DNA of 43,920 nucleotides. It comes from PVC group bacterium (GTDB lineage Bacteria; Verrucomicrobiota; Kiritimatiellia; PWTM01). The notes beneath the pieces are model-generated. The model was given only the letters and a program-made list of their open reading frames with translations, had not been told where the DNA came from and searched no databases. The stretch covers positions 1 through 43,920 of the forward strand of contig PWTM01000131.1 in NCBI GenBank assembly GCA_003563855.1, written 5' to 3'. Made by a program: the position numbers and the translations under genes. Shown here in pieces: positions 25,786-33,743 of the stretch (its first letter is position 1; the number at the start of each line of letters is the position of its first letter).

Positions 25786-27027
25786 TCAGCCCCAGTAGCG
25801 ATCGATGACGGCGCTGGCGGTCTCAGCCCAGCGGGTCAGGTTCTCGGGACGGTTGGCGATGGTGCTGATGTCCTTGAGCACGAACTCGCAGGGCGTGCCG
25901 TGCCGCCGGCAGGCCTCGAGGTAGCGCGTCATTTCCTCGCGGACCGGCGCGGGATCGAAACCGGCCGAGGCCACGAAGGCCGGGTTCGGCTTGGCCGCCA
26001 TCACCAGGTCCCGGCCGAGGGCCTCGGCGGCCCGCTCCGGATCGGCCCAGGGCGTGATCGAGACCTTCCGCAGGTTCGCGAAACGCTGACGCAGGAGGTC
26101 GATCTTGCGGTCCATCGGCTCGCAGCAGCCATAGTAGACGAGGCCGCACCCGCCGAAGAGATCGGCGTTGTAAGCCAGGTCGAAGGCATCGTGCATGGCC
26201 GGCGAAACCGAGCCGAAGATCTGTGCGGCGCAACGGCCCCACACGTCCTTCCGGCGCACCTTGCCGGCAAAGTCCGCCGCCGGCAGCTCGCGGGTGGATC
26301 CGGCGGTGCAATGAAGGTAGAGCGGGTCCGGGTCGAGCAGGTCCAGCGCCTCGAGTTGCCGGAACTGCGCCGCGGCGATGTCCGCGAATCGGCGCACCGT
26401 CCGGTGCATGAAGTCCGGACGCTCGACCAGGTCCGTCAACAGCGGTTCCACGCCGCGGTACCGCGCGATATCGTCCCAGAGGTTGTAGTAGAGCGCCGTG
26501 CCCCTGGGTTCCACCGGAAGGATACCGTCGAAGACCTCGGCCGCCAGGGCGAGGGGCCGCTCGGTGGCTTCCGGGTCGCAGGTGATTCGCGGCGTCTGCA
26601 GGCGGGCGAGATCCTCGTCGTTTTGGAGCTGGTCCCGGTACGCGTGGGATGCGATGGCCGCGCCCGTGTCGCCCCGGATCACCGTCTCCGTCACGCGAAG
26701 GCCGATCCCGGTCGAGTGCCAGCGCTTCGAAACGTCGAAGACCGGCGGCACAACCATGTCGCCCTGGAAGTGCTCCCACTGGTAGAGGGTCTGCCGCAGC
26801 CGGCGCTCGATCCCCGCGACCTCGGGACCGCAGGTCAGGACGAGGGCCTCGTCGCGGATCTCGCCCCAGGGCACCTCGGAGATCAGCAACACGGGCCGGA
26901 CCGGCTTGAGGGCGTTGATATCCCGAAAGCGTTCGAGACGCTTCCGCTGTACGTCGAGCCGCGCGATTTCGCCGTAGCGTTCCGCCAGCGCCCGCAGCGT
27001 CGTCCAATTCGCCGACCGTTCAGCCAT
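25786..27027 (-). CDS. UroD-like superfamily protein
   Basis: The predicted protein is 413 aa. Start 27027 (MAERSANWTTLRAL) has GGAAGGGTGG upstream; a GTG at 27036 would add three residues. Family features include RPVLLISEVPWGEI near the N-terminus, LYLHCTAGSTRELP, and the C-terminal YYGCCEPMDRKIDLL followed by RKVSITPWAD, typical of a UroD-like subgroup common in Lentisphaerota and Kiritimatiellota and thought to be cobalamin-linked. It is only distantly similar to the protein from 12875. It is transcribed toward the transposase gene, whose open frame lies opposite its whole length. Substrate and partner are unknown. Confidence 0.75.
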   Translation of the reverse strand: MAERSANWTTLRALAERYGEIARLDVQRKRLERFRDINALKPVRPVLLISEVPWGEIRDEALVLTCGPEVAGIERRLRQTLYQWEHFQGDMVVPPVFDVSKRWHSTGIGLRVTETVIRGDTGAAIASHAYRDQLQNDEDLARLQTPRITCDPEATERPLALAAEVFDGILPVEPRGTALYYNLWDDIARYRGVEPLLTDLVERPDFMHRTVRRFADIAAAQFRQLEALDLLDPDPLYLHCTAGSTRELPAADFAGKVRRKDVWGRCAAQIFGSVSPAMHDAFDLAYNADLFGGCGLVYYGCCEPMDRKIDLLRQRFANLRKVSITPWADPERAAEALGRDLVMAAKPNPAFVASAGFDPAPVREEMTRYLEACRRHGTPCEFVLKDISTIANRPENLTRWAETASAVIDRYWG

Positions 27028-27090
27028 GCGCGCCACCCTTCCGAGAAGTCCGACGCCCGCATAGCATACCCCCCGACCCCGCGCAAGCGC

Positions 27091-27290
27091 GGGTGAGTGA
27101 GTGGGTGTGTGAGTGAGTGGGTGTGTGGGTTTGTGGGTTTGTGGGTGTGTGGGGAGGAGCTACCGCTCGCGCCATTCCCTTTTCCAGAGTCCTGTCGGTC
27201 GACGATGAGGTTCGACGATTACGGTCGACGAGACTCCCCCACACACCCACTCACCCACACACCCGACACCCGTCACCCGTCACCTGCCAC
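27091..27290. repeat. Heptamer-rich inverted-arm element (GTGAGTG / CACACCC)
   Basis: A GT-rich tract (27091-27152) and a CA-rich tract (27236-27290) face each other. Segments 27103-27129 and 27238-27264 are inverted repeats matching at 26 of 27 positions. The arms have 7- and 14-base rhythm. Between them lies an 80-base core with the first block of a 13-bp repeat. The element fills most of the 458-base gene-free stretch from 27028 to 27485. Confidence 0.8.
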
Positions 27291-27345
27291 GCGAGTACGG
27301 TCGACGAGTAGGTTCGACGAGTACGGTCGATGAGTCTCCTCCGCT
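27204..27345 (+). repeat. 13-bp-period repeat, two blocks (TCGACGA words)
   Basis: TCGACGATGAGGT, TCGACGATTACGG and TCGACGAGACTCC follow each other at about 27208-27237. A second block with TCGACGAGTAGGT, TCGACGAGTACGG and TCGATGAGTCTCC lies at about 27304-27345. The right heptamer arm separates them. A looser relative (TCGACGACGACGG) occurs at 30632. Function unknown. Confidence 0.7.
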
Positions 27346-27485
27346 GCCCCGCCCACCGCTCCTCGCTCCTCGCTCCCCGGCAAGGTCGAACCGAAAATTC
27401 CCTGAAGACACAGCACGCCACGGACGTCCCAGAGCCAGGGAAGACTAAGGCCCCTCCTCATGTCCCCATCGAAAGGATACATCGG

Positions 27486-27959
27486 ATGAAGAAGTTCATT
27501 GTCATTGGCGTCCTGGCTGCCGGTCTGACGTCCGGCGCAAACGTTCGCGCTGGCACGGGTTATGCCATGCGATGCGGGGTTGAACCGGCCGCGGAGCCGG
27601 CCTCCGGGCAGGCTGTCCGGGGCTGCGGGTACAGGGTGAGAGTCACCTTCGGGGGGGGAATGTTCTTCTCCCAGATCACTGCGTATTGCAGCCGATGCCA
27701 GGGCTTCGTTTACCTGTCATGGACGCCCGATAGGGGCCTTCCTGAGGGGATGCCCCGACGCGAGGCCACCCCGCCCCCCACCCCGCTCGGCCAGGTCTGG
27801 GACCCCGTGACGGGTCGGACCCTCACCCTCTACGCCTGTCCCCGCTGCGACGGACCGAGCGTGGAGATCAAGCGTCTCGAAGACCTGGTGCATTGCCCCG
27901 CGTGCGGAGCGCCCGGCTTCGAGGTCGACCCGACCGCGCCGGTGATAGCGATCGACTGA
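27486..27959 (+). CDS. Small secreted protein with paired-cysteine zinc-ribbon motifs
   Basis: The predicted protein is 157 aa. Start 27486 gives a signal peptide (MKKFIVIGVLAAGLTSGANV) with AAAGGA upstream; longer frames to the left only translate repeat DNA. The mature part has three CxxC pairs: YCSRCQGF, ACPRCDGP and HCPACGAP, which suggests one or two zinc ribbons, unusual in an exported protein. The last residues are hydrophobic-acidic (APVIAID). No family is recognised and the role is unknown. It is between the repeat element and the second regulator. Confidence 0.6.
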   Translation: MKKFIVIGVLAAGLTSGANVRAGTGYAMRCGVEPAAEPASGQAVRGCGYRVRVTFGGGMFFSQITAYCSRCQGFVYLSWTPDRGLPEGMPRREATPPPTPLGQVWDPVTGRTLTLYACPRCDGPSVEIKRLEDLVHCPACGAPGFEVDPTAPVIAID

Positions 27960-27994
27960 TGCGCATCCCGGGATCTGCTGTCCGCCGCCCTCTG

Positions 27995-28032
27995 CTCCGC
28001 ATTCCGCGTTCCGTGCCCCGCATTCGGAACGT
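27995..28032. repeat. Heptamer tract upstream of the second regulator (TTCCGCG family)
   Basis: Units TCCGCAT, TCCGCGT, TCCGTGC and CCCGCAT run into TCGGAAC. The words CGTTCCG and CGGAACG form a short inverted repeat at the end. It lies in the 96-base spacer just before the XylR-like gene, where promoter or operator sites would be expected. Confidence 0.6.
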
Positions 28033-28055
28033 TCGTGGTATATATTTGGACTTGG

Positions 28056-29252
28056 ATGAAGCGAACCCCGCGGACACGGAAACCGACACCGCAGCCGATC
28101 GCCGGAACGGCGGCCGCCCGGCGCGGTCGGCGGACGATCGCGCTGACGGCACAGCCGGACAGCGCCCTATGCGCCGAGGCACACGCGCGCGGCTGGCGGC
28201 TCGTGCACCTCGAGCACTTCGGCGGCGCCCTTCCCGGGGGCCTCGCCATCCATGGCGCACTGATCGACGTGCCGATCGACGACCCCCGCGCCGCCGAGAT
28301 GCTCCCCCTGTGCCCGGCGGTGGTCCGGCTCGGAACGGCGCCTTCGGCCGGGGACCGGCGTGCGCCGGCCGTCCTGTGCGACCTGGCGGCGGAGGGCCGC
28401 CTGGCGGCCGAACACTTCGCCGAGCGCGGTTTTCGCCATGTGAGCTACATCGGAAGCCGGCCGATGCAGGTGCTGGCCGCCCTCTTCGAGAGTTTCCGGG
28501 ACCGGGCGACGGCCTTGAAAATGACCTGCCACCTGCACCAGGTCGCGATCGGGTCGTCCGGGGACCGGCCAGCCGCGGACGCCGCGCGCAAGCAGCGGGC
28601 GTTCACCGATTGGCTGCGCGGTGTACCGAAGCCCATGGGACTTCTGGCCCCTACCGACGGACGCGCGGTCCGCTATGCCCTATGGGCCGCCGGAGCGGGA
28701 TTCAACCTGCCCGCCGATGTCGCCGTGCTCGGAAGGGGTAACGACGTCGGCATCTGCGAGAGCATGACGCCGACCCTCTCCTCGATCGATCCCGACGCTG
28801 GCGCCCGGACCTACGCCGCCTGCGAGCTGCTCGCGCGGCTCATGGCCGGCGAGCCGCCGCCCAGCGAGCCGATCGTCGTCCCGCCGGCGGGCATCGCCGA
28901 GCGCGAGAGCACCCACCTGCTCGCCGTTCCCGATCGGGACGTGGCCGCTGCGCTGCGCCACCTCTGGGACCACTTGGACGAGAACCTGTCCGTCGACGAC
29001 GTGGCCCTCGAGGTCGGCGTCGCACGGCGCACGCTCGAACGCGCCTTCCGCCGCCACCTCGGGCGCGGTATCAACGACGAACTCCGGCGCAAGCGGCTGG
29101 AAGAGCTGTGCCGTCTGCTGCGCGCAACCGACCGGCCGGTCGCCGACCTCGCCCCCGCCGTGGGATTCCGCAACCTGGCCAACCTCTACAAGGCCTTCCA
29201 CGCCGCCTACGGCATGACGCCGAGGAAGTTTCGCATCGGTTCCGGTGAATGA
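28056..29252 (+). CDS. Second XylR-like regulator (LacI-type sensor plus AraC HTH)
   Basis: The predicted protein is 398 aa. The sensor part is diverged but keeps the LacI-type layout: HFAERGFRHVSYIGSR, GLLAPTDGRAVRYALWAA and DVAVLGRGNDVGICES. The C-terminal 100 residues form the AraC-type domain (VDDVALEVGVARRTLERAF, then DLAPAVGFRNLANLYKAFH, ending MTPRKFR). Start 28056 (MKRTPR) is chosen over a GTG at 28035; both leave a basic, disordered N-terminus of about 30 residues. It could control the adjacent glycan cluster or distant genes, since no same-strand sugar gene follows directly. Confidence 0.85.
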   Translation: MKRTPRTRKPTPQPIAGTAAARRGRRTIALTAQPDSALCAEAHARGWRLVHLEHFGGALPGGLAIHGALIDVPIDDPRAAEMLPLCPAVVRLGTAPSAGDRRAPAVLCDLAAEGRLAAEHFAERGFRHVSYIGSRPMQVLAALFESFRDRATALKMTCHLHQVAIGSSGDRPAADAARKQRAFTDWLRGVPKPMGLLAPTDGRAVRYALWAAGAGFNLPADVAVLGRGNDVGICESMTPTLSSIDPDAGARTYAACELLARLMAGEPPPSEPIVVPPAGIAERESTHLLAVPDRDVAAALRHLWDHLDENLSVDDVALEVGVARRTLERAFRRHLGRGINDELRRKRLEELCRLLRATDRPVADLAPAVGFRNLANLYKAFHAAYGMTPRKFRIGSGE

Positions 29253-29333
29253 CTTGAACCGGTCGGCGGGGCGATCCGGCGGAGGGAGAGGCGTCGTTGA
29301 GGCTCGCCGACGCCGCCACCGCTCGCACCCGGC

Positions 29334-30506
29334 TCAATCGCGGGTTGCCAGCGCCAGCGCGAGGCGGCACCCGTCGAGGTACTCGGCCACGTCCGCGTAC
29401 TCGTCCGTGCTGTGCGCGCCGTGCTGGCCCGCGCCGAGAGTGACCGTTGGGATGCCCTTGGCGTTCAACGGGTTCGCGTCGAGCCCGCCGTTCGTGCATT
29501 CCGCGGCGGCCTCGAGGCCGAGCGCGCGCGCCGCCGAAAGCGCGAGCCGAACGACCGGCGCGCGGCGCGGCAGACGAAACGCCTCGTAATCGGCCTCGCT
29601 GCGGAAGTCGGTCGCGCCGTGCTGCCCGGCGGCGTTTCGCACCGAGCGCGCCGCCCACGCGAGCGCCTGCGCGTGCTCCCGCTCGATCCGCCGGAGAAAA
29701 GCCGCGCGGTGGCTGCGGCACTCGCCGCGGAGTCGGACGCGGTCCGTCACCTGGTTCGTCGCCTCCCCCCCCTCGATCACGCCGACGTTCGCGGTCCCGC
29801 GCCGCGCGCCCTGTCGGATGGCGCCGAAGTAACCCCGCGCGGCGATCCGCTCAATCGCCCGCGCCGCGATCAGGATCGCCGAGATGCCGTCCTCGGGATG
29901 CGCGCCCGCATGTGCGCTGCGGCCCTTGACGTCCGCCGTCCAGCGGATCGCGCCGACCGCGGCCACGACGATGCCCCCGGGGCGACCGCCGTCGATGTTG
30001 AAGGCCATCGCGGGCAACCCCAGGTTGCGCGGCCGGACGGCCTTCGCGCCGTTGAGCCCGTTCTCCTCCCCGACCGTGAAGAGCACCGTCAGCGGCGGGT
30101 GCGGGGGCCGCTCGCGCAGGAGCGTCTCGACCAGCGTCACGAGGCAGCCGACCGCCGTGCGGTTATCGGCCCCGAGCGCCGTCGCGCCCGCCGGCCGGAT
30201 GCGCCCGTCGCGAAGGACCGGCACCGCGCCGCGGCAGAGCGGCACCTTGTCCATGTGCCCGCAGAACATCCGCCGCGGGCCGCGCCGCCGGCCGGGGATG
30301 CGGACGATCAGGTTGCCCGTCTCGAAGCCGGGTCCGAGCCGTTGCGCGGCGGCGTCCTCCCGGATCCAGTCCGGGGCGCACCCCGCCTCCAGCAGTCGCC
30401 GCCGCACCGCGTCGGCCACCGGCCGCTCCCGGCCGCTCAGCCCCTCGAGCCTGAGCAGCGCCAGGAGCGTCTCCACCGCACGCCGTTCATCCACCGGCAC
30501 CCTCAT
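29334..30506 (-). CDS. M20-family metallopeptidase, peptidase T-like
   Basis: The predicted protein is 390 aa. The zinc-site motifs of the M20 family are in order: FCGHMDKVPL (first His and Asp), GADNRTAVG (bridging Asp), FTVGEENGLNGAK (Glu pair), NIDGG, the dimerisation-domain SAHAGAHPEDG, and a C-terminal GAGQHGAHSTDEY supplying the last His. The layout is closest to tripeptidase/peptidase T-like enzymes, which remove N-terminal residues from short peptides in the cytoplasm. It is convergent with the regulator and divergent from lpxK. A sugar- or amino-acid-amidase role cannot be excluded. Confidence 0.85.
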   Translation of the reverse strand: MRVPVDERRAVETLLALLRLEGLSGRERPVADAVRRRLLEAGCAPDWIREDAAAQRLGPGFETGNLIVRIPGRRRGPRRMFCGHMDKVPLCRGAVPVLRDGRIRPAGATALGADNRTAVGCLVTLVETLLRERPPHPPLTVLFTVGEENGLNGAKAVRPRNLGLPAMAFNIDGGRPGGIVVAAVGAIRWTADVKGRSAHAGAHPEDGISAILIAARAIERIAARGYFGAIRQGARRGTANVGVIEGGEATNQVTDRVRLRGECRSHRAAFLRRIEREHAQALAWAARSVRNAAGQHGATDFRSEADYEAFRLPRRAPVVRLALSAARALGLEAAAECTNGGLDANPLNAKGIPTVTLGAGQHGAHSTDEYADVAEYLDGCRLALALATRD

Positions 30507-30779
30507 CGTCGATACCCTCTCCGCCCGCGCATCCCCGCGCCAGCCGGCCGAAGTGTAGCACCCCTCCCCCGCCGGCCCAATCTCTCCGCCCTTGGACTCG
30601 CCCCCAATTCTTCGCGGCGTCCTCTTTTCGGTCGACGACGACGGCGACGACTACGATGGACGACCGGACGCATTGCGGTCGTAATCCGTAGTCCTCGCGC
30701 TGGTCCATGGGGGCGGCCCGTGGCATACTTCGGGCCGGCTCGCAACGCGCGGGGGGGCGGTTTCTTGGCGCAGCATTGG
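30507..30779. other. Divergent spacer between M20 peptidase and lpxK
   Basis: This 273-base region must contain the promoters of both genes. No convincing -35/-10 pair is visible. At about 30632-30665 lies a run of TCGACGACGACGG-like words related to the 13-bp repeats at 27204. Possible alternative lpxK starts (GTG 30720, TTG 30765) lie in its right end. Confidence 0.4.
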
Positions 30780-31925
30780 ATGGAACGGACCGAGGCCTAT
30801 GTCCTCGGCGTGATCGAAGGCCGGCGGCGCGGAGCGTGGCCGTCCGTGCTCTGCGTCATCCTCCGCCAGTTCTCCCACGCCTACGGCGCCGTCGTCCAAC
30901 TGCGCCTCGCCCTCTTCCGCAGCGGCATCCTGCGCCCGCGCGCGCTGGGCTGCCAGGTGCTCAGCGTCGGGAACCTGACGGTGGGCGGCACCGGAAAGAC
31001 GCCGGTCGTGGAAGCCTTCGCCCGCGCGCTCCAGCAACGGGGCCGCAAGGTGGCGATCCTGAGCCGCGGCTACAAGAAGAGCCAGCCGCCGCTTCGCCAG
31101 CGGCTCTGGAAAGCACTCCGCCGCCGGGGCGCCGAACCGCTGGTCGTTTCCGATGGCCGCCGCCTGCTGCTGGACAGCGCGATCGGCGGCGACGAACCCT
31201 TCATGCTCGCCTCGAACCTGCCGGACGTGGCCGTGCTCGTCGGGAAAGACCGGGTGCGGTCCGGCCAGTTCGCCATTCGCAAGCTCGGCTGCGACACGCT
31301 CATCCTCGACGACGGGTTCCAGTACCTCTCGCTGCAGCACCGGCTCGATATCGTGCTGGTCGACCGCACGAACCCCTTCGGGAACCGGCGGCTGCTGCCG
31401 CGCGGCATCCTGCGCGAGCCCATCCGCAACGTGCGCCGCGCGGGCTTCATCTTCATCACGAAGTCGAACGGCGACGGCGCCGAGGCGTTGCGCCAGGACC
31501 TGCGGCAGTTGAACCCGGACGCGGAGATTTCCGAGTGCCGGCACTGCGCGCGGCACCTGCAGGACGTCTTCACGCGCGACCGCCACGGGCTGGACTACCT
31601 GCGGGACCGCGACGTGGCCGCGCTTTCCGGCATCGCGATGCCGAAGAGCTTCGAGGACGAGCTGACGCGGCTGGGCGCCCGGGTGCTCTACCACAAGCGC
31701 TATACGGACCACCACCGCTACACGCAGCAGGAGATCCTCGACGTAATCAACCGCGGCCTCGAGCGCGGGGCGACCGCGGTGATCACGACCGAGAAGGATG
31801 CGGTGCGGTTTCCCTGGATCGAGCGCTGCGACCTGCCGGTCCTGTTCCTGCGGGTCGAGATCGAGATGCTCAGCGGCGCGGAGGCGTTTCATGACTGGAT
31901 CGAGCGCATCTGCTTCCGCCGCTGA
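30780..31925 (+). CDS. lpxK: Tetraacyldisaccharide 4'-kinase LpxK
   Basis: The predicted protein is 381 aa. LpxK phosphorylates the 4' position of the lipid A precursor at the inner face of the cytoplasmic membrane. The typical opening [18 protein letters not shown] contains the P-loop (Gly69 to Thr74), followed by [22 protein letters not shown] and TTEKDAVRF near the C-terminus. An N-terminal hydrophobic helix ([16 protein letters not shown]) fits membrane anchoring. Start ATG 30780 matches family length. The 3' end overlaps the heptosyltransferase start by about 35 bases, so the two are an operon. This gene shows that the host has a lipid A outer membrane. Confidence 0.93.
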   Translation: MERTEAYVLGVIEGRRRGAWPSVLCVILRQFSHAYGAVVQLRLALFRSGILRPRALGCQVLSVGNLTVGGTGKTPVVEAFARALQQRGRKVAILSRGYKKSQPPLRQRLWKALRRRGAEPLVVSDGRRLLLDSAIGGDEPFMLASNLPDVAVLVGKDRVRSGQFAIRKLGCDTLILDDGFQYLSLQHRLDIVLVDRTNPFGNRRLLPRGILREPIRNVRRAGFIFITKSNGDGAEALRQDLRQLNPDAEISECRHCARHLQDVFTRDRHGLDYLRDRDVAALSGIAMPKSFEDELTRLGARVLYHKRYTDHHRYTQQEILDVINRGLERGATAVITTEKDAVRFPWIERCDLPVLFLRVEIEMLSGAEAFHDWIERICFRR

Positions 31926-33099
31926 CCCGCCGGCGCCGGACGAGCGCATCCTGGTCTGTGGCACGAACTGGGTCGGCGACACCGTGATGAGCATGCCGGC
32001 GCTGCAGGCCCTGCGCGCAGCCGCGCCGGACGCATGGATCTGCCTGCTCGCCAAGCCGCGCGTCGCCCCGCTCTGGACCTTGAGCCCGGTACCCGACGAG
32101 GTGCTGGAGCTTTCGCCGGGCTGGCGCGGCGTGCGCGCGGCGGCGCGCGCCGCGCGCGCCGCGTCCTTCACGCGCGCCTACGTGTTGCCGCATTCCGTCC
32201 GCGCGGCGCTCGTGCCGTGGCTGGCCGGCATTCCCCTTCGCATCGGCCTGCGGGGCGGCATCCGGGACCCGTTGCTCACGCGCGCGATCGCCCCGCCCAC
32301 GGAACCGGCCCGCGCGCACCAGGCCTGGGAGTCCCTTCGGCTGTTCGGCCTCGACGGCAACGGGGCCGCGCTGCCGCCGCCCGCGCTCTCGCTTCCGGCA
32401 CGGACGCGCGCCGCCGCCTGCGCGGCGCTCGCCCCGTTGCCGCGTCCGGTAGTGGGCCTGCTGCCCGGCGCGGCGCGCGGCCCGGCCAAGCGCTGGCCGG
32501 TCACCCGCTTCGCCGCGCTCGCGCAGCGGCTGGCCGCGGAACGCGAATGCGGCGTGGTCGCACTCGGCACCGCCGGCGAAGCGGCGGACTGCGCCGCCAT
32601 CGCGGCCGCGGCCGGGACGCGCGGCCTGAGCCTCGCCGGGCGTTCCGACCTGATCGGCTGGGCGGCGCTGCTGGCCGCCTGCGACCTGGTCGTGGCCAAC
32701 GACAGCGGCGGCATGCACCTGGCCGCCGCGCTGGGCGTTCCGGTTGTGGCCATCTTCGGCGCGACCGATCCGCGCCGCACCGGTCCGCTCGGCCGGTCCG
32801 CGACACTGGTGCAGGCGCCCGGCATCGCGCGCGATCGCGACGTGGCGCGCCGAAGCCGCCGCGCTCAACGCGCCCTTTCGATCATCGAGCCCGAAACCGT
32901 CTTCGACGCCTGCGCCGCCGCGCTCGACCGCACCGCGGCGGACGCCCCCGACCCCGATGGAATGCGGCGTCAACCTGCGTGCGCCGCCGGGGAGAAGACG
33001 ATGGGTTCGCCCGGAACCGGGGGTGACCGCGGGCGGGCGGGGCGCAGGCGCGACGGCCCACCAAGGGGAGACCGGAGTGGAGGCGTCGACGAATCGTAG
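31891..33099 (+). CDS. waaF: ADP-heptose:LPS heptosyltransferase (WaaF-like, GT9)
   Basis: The predicted protein is 402 aa. It has the GT9 layout: CGTNWVGDTVMSMPALQAL at the N-terminus, GLLPGAARGPAKRWP before the donor site, and ANDSGGMHLAAALGVPVVAIFG followed by TDPRRTGPL, which resembles WaaF more than WaaC. It transfers heptose to the LPS inner core on the cytoplasmic side. The start overlaps the lpxK end. The tail after residue 350 (RRQPACAAGEKTMG and onward) is unlike the family and may reflect extension into the next gene, whose start lies 22 bases upstream of this stop. Confidence 0.88.
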   Translation: MTGSSASASAADPPAPDERILVCGTNWVGDTVMSMPALQALRAAAPDAWICLLAKPRVAPLWTLSPVPDEVLELSPGWRGVRAAARAARAASFTRAYVLPHSVRAALVPWLAGIPLRIGLRGGIRDPLLTRAIAPPTEPARAHQAWESLRLFGLDGNGAALPPPALSLPARTRAAACAALAPLPRPVVGLLPGAARGPAKRWPVTRFAALAQRLAAERECGVVALGTAGEAADCAAIAAAAGTRGLSLAGRSDLIGWAALLAACDLVVANDSGGMHLAAALGVPVVAIFGATDPRRTGPLGRSATLVQAPGIARDRDVARRSRRAQRALSIIEPETVFDACAAALDRTAADAPDPDGMRRQPACAAGEKTMGSPGTGGDRGRAGRRRDGPPRGDRSGGVDES

Positions 33100-33736
33100 C
33101 GAAGGCCATTCGCCGCCCGCACCGCCGTGGCGGGCGTGGCTGCTGCTCGGCCCAACCGGCTCAGGCAAGACGCCGCTCGGCGACCTGCTCCAACGCCGCG
33201 GCCTCGCGGGGCGCCCCTGCGCGCACTTCGATTTCGGACGCTGCCTGCGCGCGGCCGACGCCGATCCGCGCCGCGCAAAGGCCTGGGGCCTCGACGCGGC
33301 CGAGCGGCGCACCGTGGCCGACGTCCTGCGCCACGGCACCCTGCTTGAGGCGCCCACCTTCGCCATCGCGCTCAAGATCCTGGACGCCTTCGTCGCGGAC
33401 CGCCTGACGCACGACGGGCTCCTCCTGATGAACGGGCTGCCCCGGCATGCGGACCAGGCCCGCTGGCTCGAATCGCGTCTGCGGGTGGCGCGCGTCCTGC
33501 AGCTCGACTGCGAGCCGGAGACCGTCCGGGCACGCCTGCACGGCGACCCCGGCGGCGACCGGGCGCGGCGGACCGACGACGACCCGGCCGCCGTCCAGCA
33601 GCGGCTCGCGCTCTACGCGGAACGCACGGCGCCCCTGGCGGACTACTACACCGCCCGGGGCGCCCGGCGGGTACGGATCAGGGTCGGCCCGGCCGACGAC
33701 GCCGCCGCCCTCGCCGCACGGCTCCCGCGCAGGTAG
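33077..33736 (+). CDS. Small P-loop nucleoside-monophosphate-kinase-like protein
   Basis: The predicted protein is 219 aa. Start is GTG at 33077 with GGGGAG six bases upstream, overlapping the heptosyltransferase end. Walker A is LLLGPTGSGKTPLG. Then come an NMP-binding-like helix region (DVLRHGTLLEAPTFAIALKILDAF), LLLMNGLPRHADQARWLE resembling the adenylate kinase DGFPR stretch (here NGLPR), and LQLDCEPETVRARLHGD with DDDPAAVQQRLALYAERTAPL. This matches adenylate kinase-like folds. The substrate is unknown; DGFPR-to-NGLPR suggests it is not a normal adenylate kinase. Its link to LPS genes may only be positional. Confidence 0.75.
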   Translation: MEASTNRSEGHSPPAPPWRAWLLLGPTGSGKTPLGDLLQRRGLAGRPCAHFDFGRCLRAADADPRRAKAWGLDAAERRTVADVLRHGTLLEAPTFAIALKILDAFVADRLTHDGLLLMNGLPRHADQARWLESRLRVARVLQLDCEPETVRARLHGDPGGDRARRTDDDPAAVQQRLALYAERTAPLADYYTARGARRVRIRVGPADDAAALAARLPRR

Positions 33737-33743
33737 ACGGTGC

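Noticed and set aside
25777-27096. Genuine C-terminal extension of the transposase-like protein.
   Set aside because: The sequence is the antisense of a recognisable UroD-like gene and has no protein features, so read-through after stop loss is more likely.
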